Origin: Pseudomonadota bacterium
GTDB taxonomy: Bacteria; Pseudomonadota; Gammaproteobacteria; Burkholderiales; SG8-39
Length of the DNA: 7,253 nt
Direction: 5' to 3'
Assembly: GCA_003242425.1 (NCBI GenBank)
Contig: QGUL01000084.1
Location: 1 to 7,253 of the forward strand
The notes beneath the pieces were generated by a model that was given only the letters and a program-made list of their open reading frames with translations, was not told where the DNA came from and did no database searches. The position numbers and the translations under genes were made by a program. This document shows, one piece after another, positions 6,266 through 7,253 of this stretch; position 1 is the stretch's first letter; each line of letters starts with the position of its first letter.

Positions 6266-6352
6266 CCGCTGGCGCGCCGGACGGAGACGGGTATCATGCG
6301 CGCCCATGGTTGCGCCGGGGGTGGCCGCGACCGCGACTATAAGGGCCGCGCA
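6266..6352. other. ubiB-symporter spacer
   Basis: In these 87 bases I see no terminator after ubiB. TATCAT (6292-6297) resembles a -10 element but lacks a partner -35. An in-frame ATG at 6296 overlaps it and would give the transporter an unlikely hydrophilic Gly/Arg-rich leader. AAGGG at 6341-6345 is the ribosome binding site for the transporter. Confidence 0.45.
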
Positions 6353-7253
6353 ATGCTCGTCTGGTTCGTCGTCATTTATATCGCGCTTTCCATCGCCATC
6401 GGCCTTGCCGCCTCGCTGCGGGTGCGGAACTCGGTGGACTACATCACCGCCGGGCGCCATCTGCCGCTGCCCGTGGTGTTCGCGACGGTGTTCGCCACCT
6501 GGTTCGGCGCGGAAACCGTGCTCGGCATCTCCGGCACTTTCCTGGACGAAGGCTTCGCGGGCCTCATTTCCGATCCGCTCGGCGCCTCGCTCTGCCTGGT
6601 GCTGTTCGGTCTGTTCTTCGCCAAGCCGCTCTACAGACAGAAGCTGCTTACCCTCGGCGACTTCTACCGCCGCCGCTACAGCCGCGGCGTGGAGCTGGTG
6701 ACCAGCATCTGCATCGCGCTGTCATACCTCGGCTGGGTGTCGGCGCAGGTGGTGGCGCTCGGCCTGGTGTTCAACATTCTCAGCGAAGGCGCCATCTCGC
6801 GCGAATACGGCATGATCATCGGCGCCTCGGTGGTGACGCTCTACACCCTGTTCGGTGGCATGTGGTCGGTGGCCGTGACGACCTTCGTGCAGATGATCGT
6901 CATCGTCGGCGGCCTGCTGTGGATCGCCTTCATGGCCAACGACATGGTGCCCGGCGGCGTGAGCCACGTGGTGCAGCACGCCGCCGGGGCGGGCAAGCTC
7001 CAATGGCTGCCCGACTTCAACGCCGTGGAGATCATCGCCTTCATCGCTGCGCTGCTGACCATGGGCTTCGGCTCCATTCCGCAACAGGACGTGTTCCAGC
7101 GCGCCAACTCGGCCAGGACCGAGAACGTGGCGGTATGGGGCACGGTGGGCGGCGGCCTCGCCTATTTCCTCTTCGCCTCGGTGCCGCTGTTCCTCGCCTA
7201 CGCCGCCACGCTCATCGATCCGACCCTGGTCGAGCGGGTGAGCGAACGCGACC
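6353..7253 (+). CDS. Sodium:solute symporter (SSS) family transporter, 5' part
   Basis: The first 300 codons of a gene that leaves the window at the right edge; SSS proteins usually have 450-550 residues, so about a third is missing. The SSS family (PutP, vSGLT, CHT) couples inward sodium flow to uptake of sugars, amino acids, carboxylates or other solutes. Hydrophobic helices lie near residues 2-21, 39-60, 74-92, 115-142, 152-169, 176-196, 223-240 and 262-288. Family signatures: NSVDYITAGRHLP (26-38), the broken core helix FATWFGAETVLGISG (47-61), YTLFGGMWSVAVTTFVQM (164-181) and FGSIPQQDVFQRANSA (239-254). E54 in the first core helix appears to align with the acidic residue that matters for sodium in PutP. 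The ATG at 6353 has AAGGG seven bases upstream and starts directly at the first membrane helix. The substrate cannot be named from this fragment. Confidence 0.93.
   Translation, partial: MLVWFVVIYIALSIAIGLAASLRVRNSVDYITAGRHLPLPVVFATVFATWFGAETVLGISGTFLDEGFAGLISDPLGASLCLVLFGLFFAKPLYRQKLLTLGDFYRRRYSRGVELVTSICIALSYLGWVSAQVVALGLVFNILSEGAISREYGMIIGASVVTLYTLFGGMWSVAVTTFVQMIVIVGGLLWIAFMANDMVPGGVSHVVQHAAGAGKLQWLPDFNAVEIIAFIAALLTMGFGSIPQQDVFQRANSARTENVAVWGTVGGGLAYFLFASVPLFLAYAATLIDPTLVERVSERD

Noticed and set aside
255..6279. GGCGCGCC palindrome in three intergenic or start regions (257-264, 4725-4732, 6272-6279)
   Set aside because: In DNA of this GC content one or two occurrences are expected by chance; the flanks differ, so it is not a repeat family.
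6213..6701. Plus-strand open frame across the symporter start
   Set aside because: It is out of frame with the clear SSS protein beginning at 6353 and is rich in Ser/Arg/Cys, as expected of a shadow frame.
1..7253. A novel defence, mobile or biosynthetic system
   Set aside because: All genes belong to known families in a plausible conserved order; no transposase, integrase, CRISPR repeat, toxin-antitoxin pair or unusual base composition was seen.

Overview
The window is GC-rich, densely coded proteobacterial chromosome with eight genes plus one cut off at each end, all from recognisable families. UbiE, UbiJ and UbiB point to an organism that makes ubiquinone. A DUF971 gene before ubiE, a Tim44-like gene after it and a DUF2238 gene before ubiB recall betaproteobacterial ubi loci; this placement rests on remembered gene order and protein style, not on a search.

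Layout. The left end (1-1028, minus strand) carries a phosphate-response pair: the start of a PhoR-type sensor kinase (1-214, cut by the window edge) and the complete response regulator PhoB (342-1028). PhoB is transcribed leftward from a 126-bp divergent region (1029-1154). That region holds a good candidate Pho box with a -10 element at the expected distance, which implies autoregulation. On the other strand it holds a weaker promoter for the rightward genes.

The plus strand from 1155 to 6265 is a ubiquinone-biosynthesis cluster: a DUF971 protein with a Cys/His tail, the C-methyltransferase UbiE, an exported and membrane-anchored Tim44-like protein, a clear intrinsic terminator, the SCP2-fold accessory factor UbiJ, a DUF2238 (YjdF-like) multi-pass membrane protein, and the kinase-like UbiB. 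In E. coli the order is simply ubiE-ubiJ-ubiB; here two membrane proteins of uncertain function are interleaved and a terminator splits the row. From 6353 to the right edge runs a sodium:solute symporter (SSS) family transporter, truncated by the window.

How they fit together: UbiE methylates the benzoquinol ring, UbiJ is thought to hold the lipid intermediates for the Ubi enzymes, and UbiB is a membrane ATPase-like protein needed for ubiquinone production or release from the membrane. DUF971, Tim44-like and DUF2238 are linked to this pathway only by position. No mobile element, CRISPR array, tRNA, rRNA or phage gene was seen. I do not see a new system; the most useful leads are the Pho box, the DUF971 Cys/His tail, the DUF2238 protein and the terminator inside the ubi cluster.
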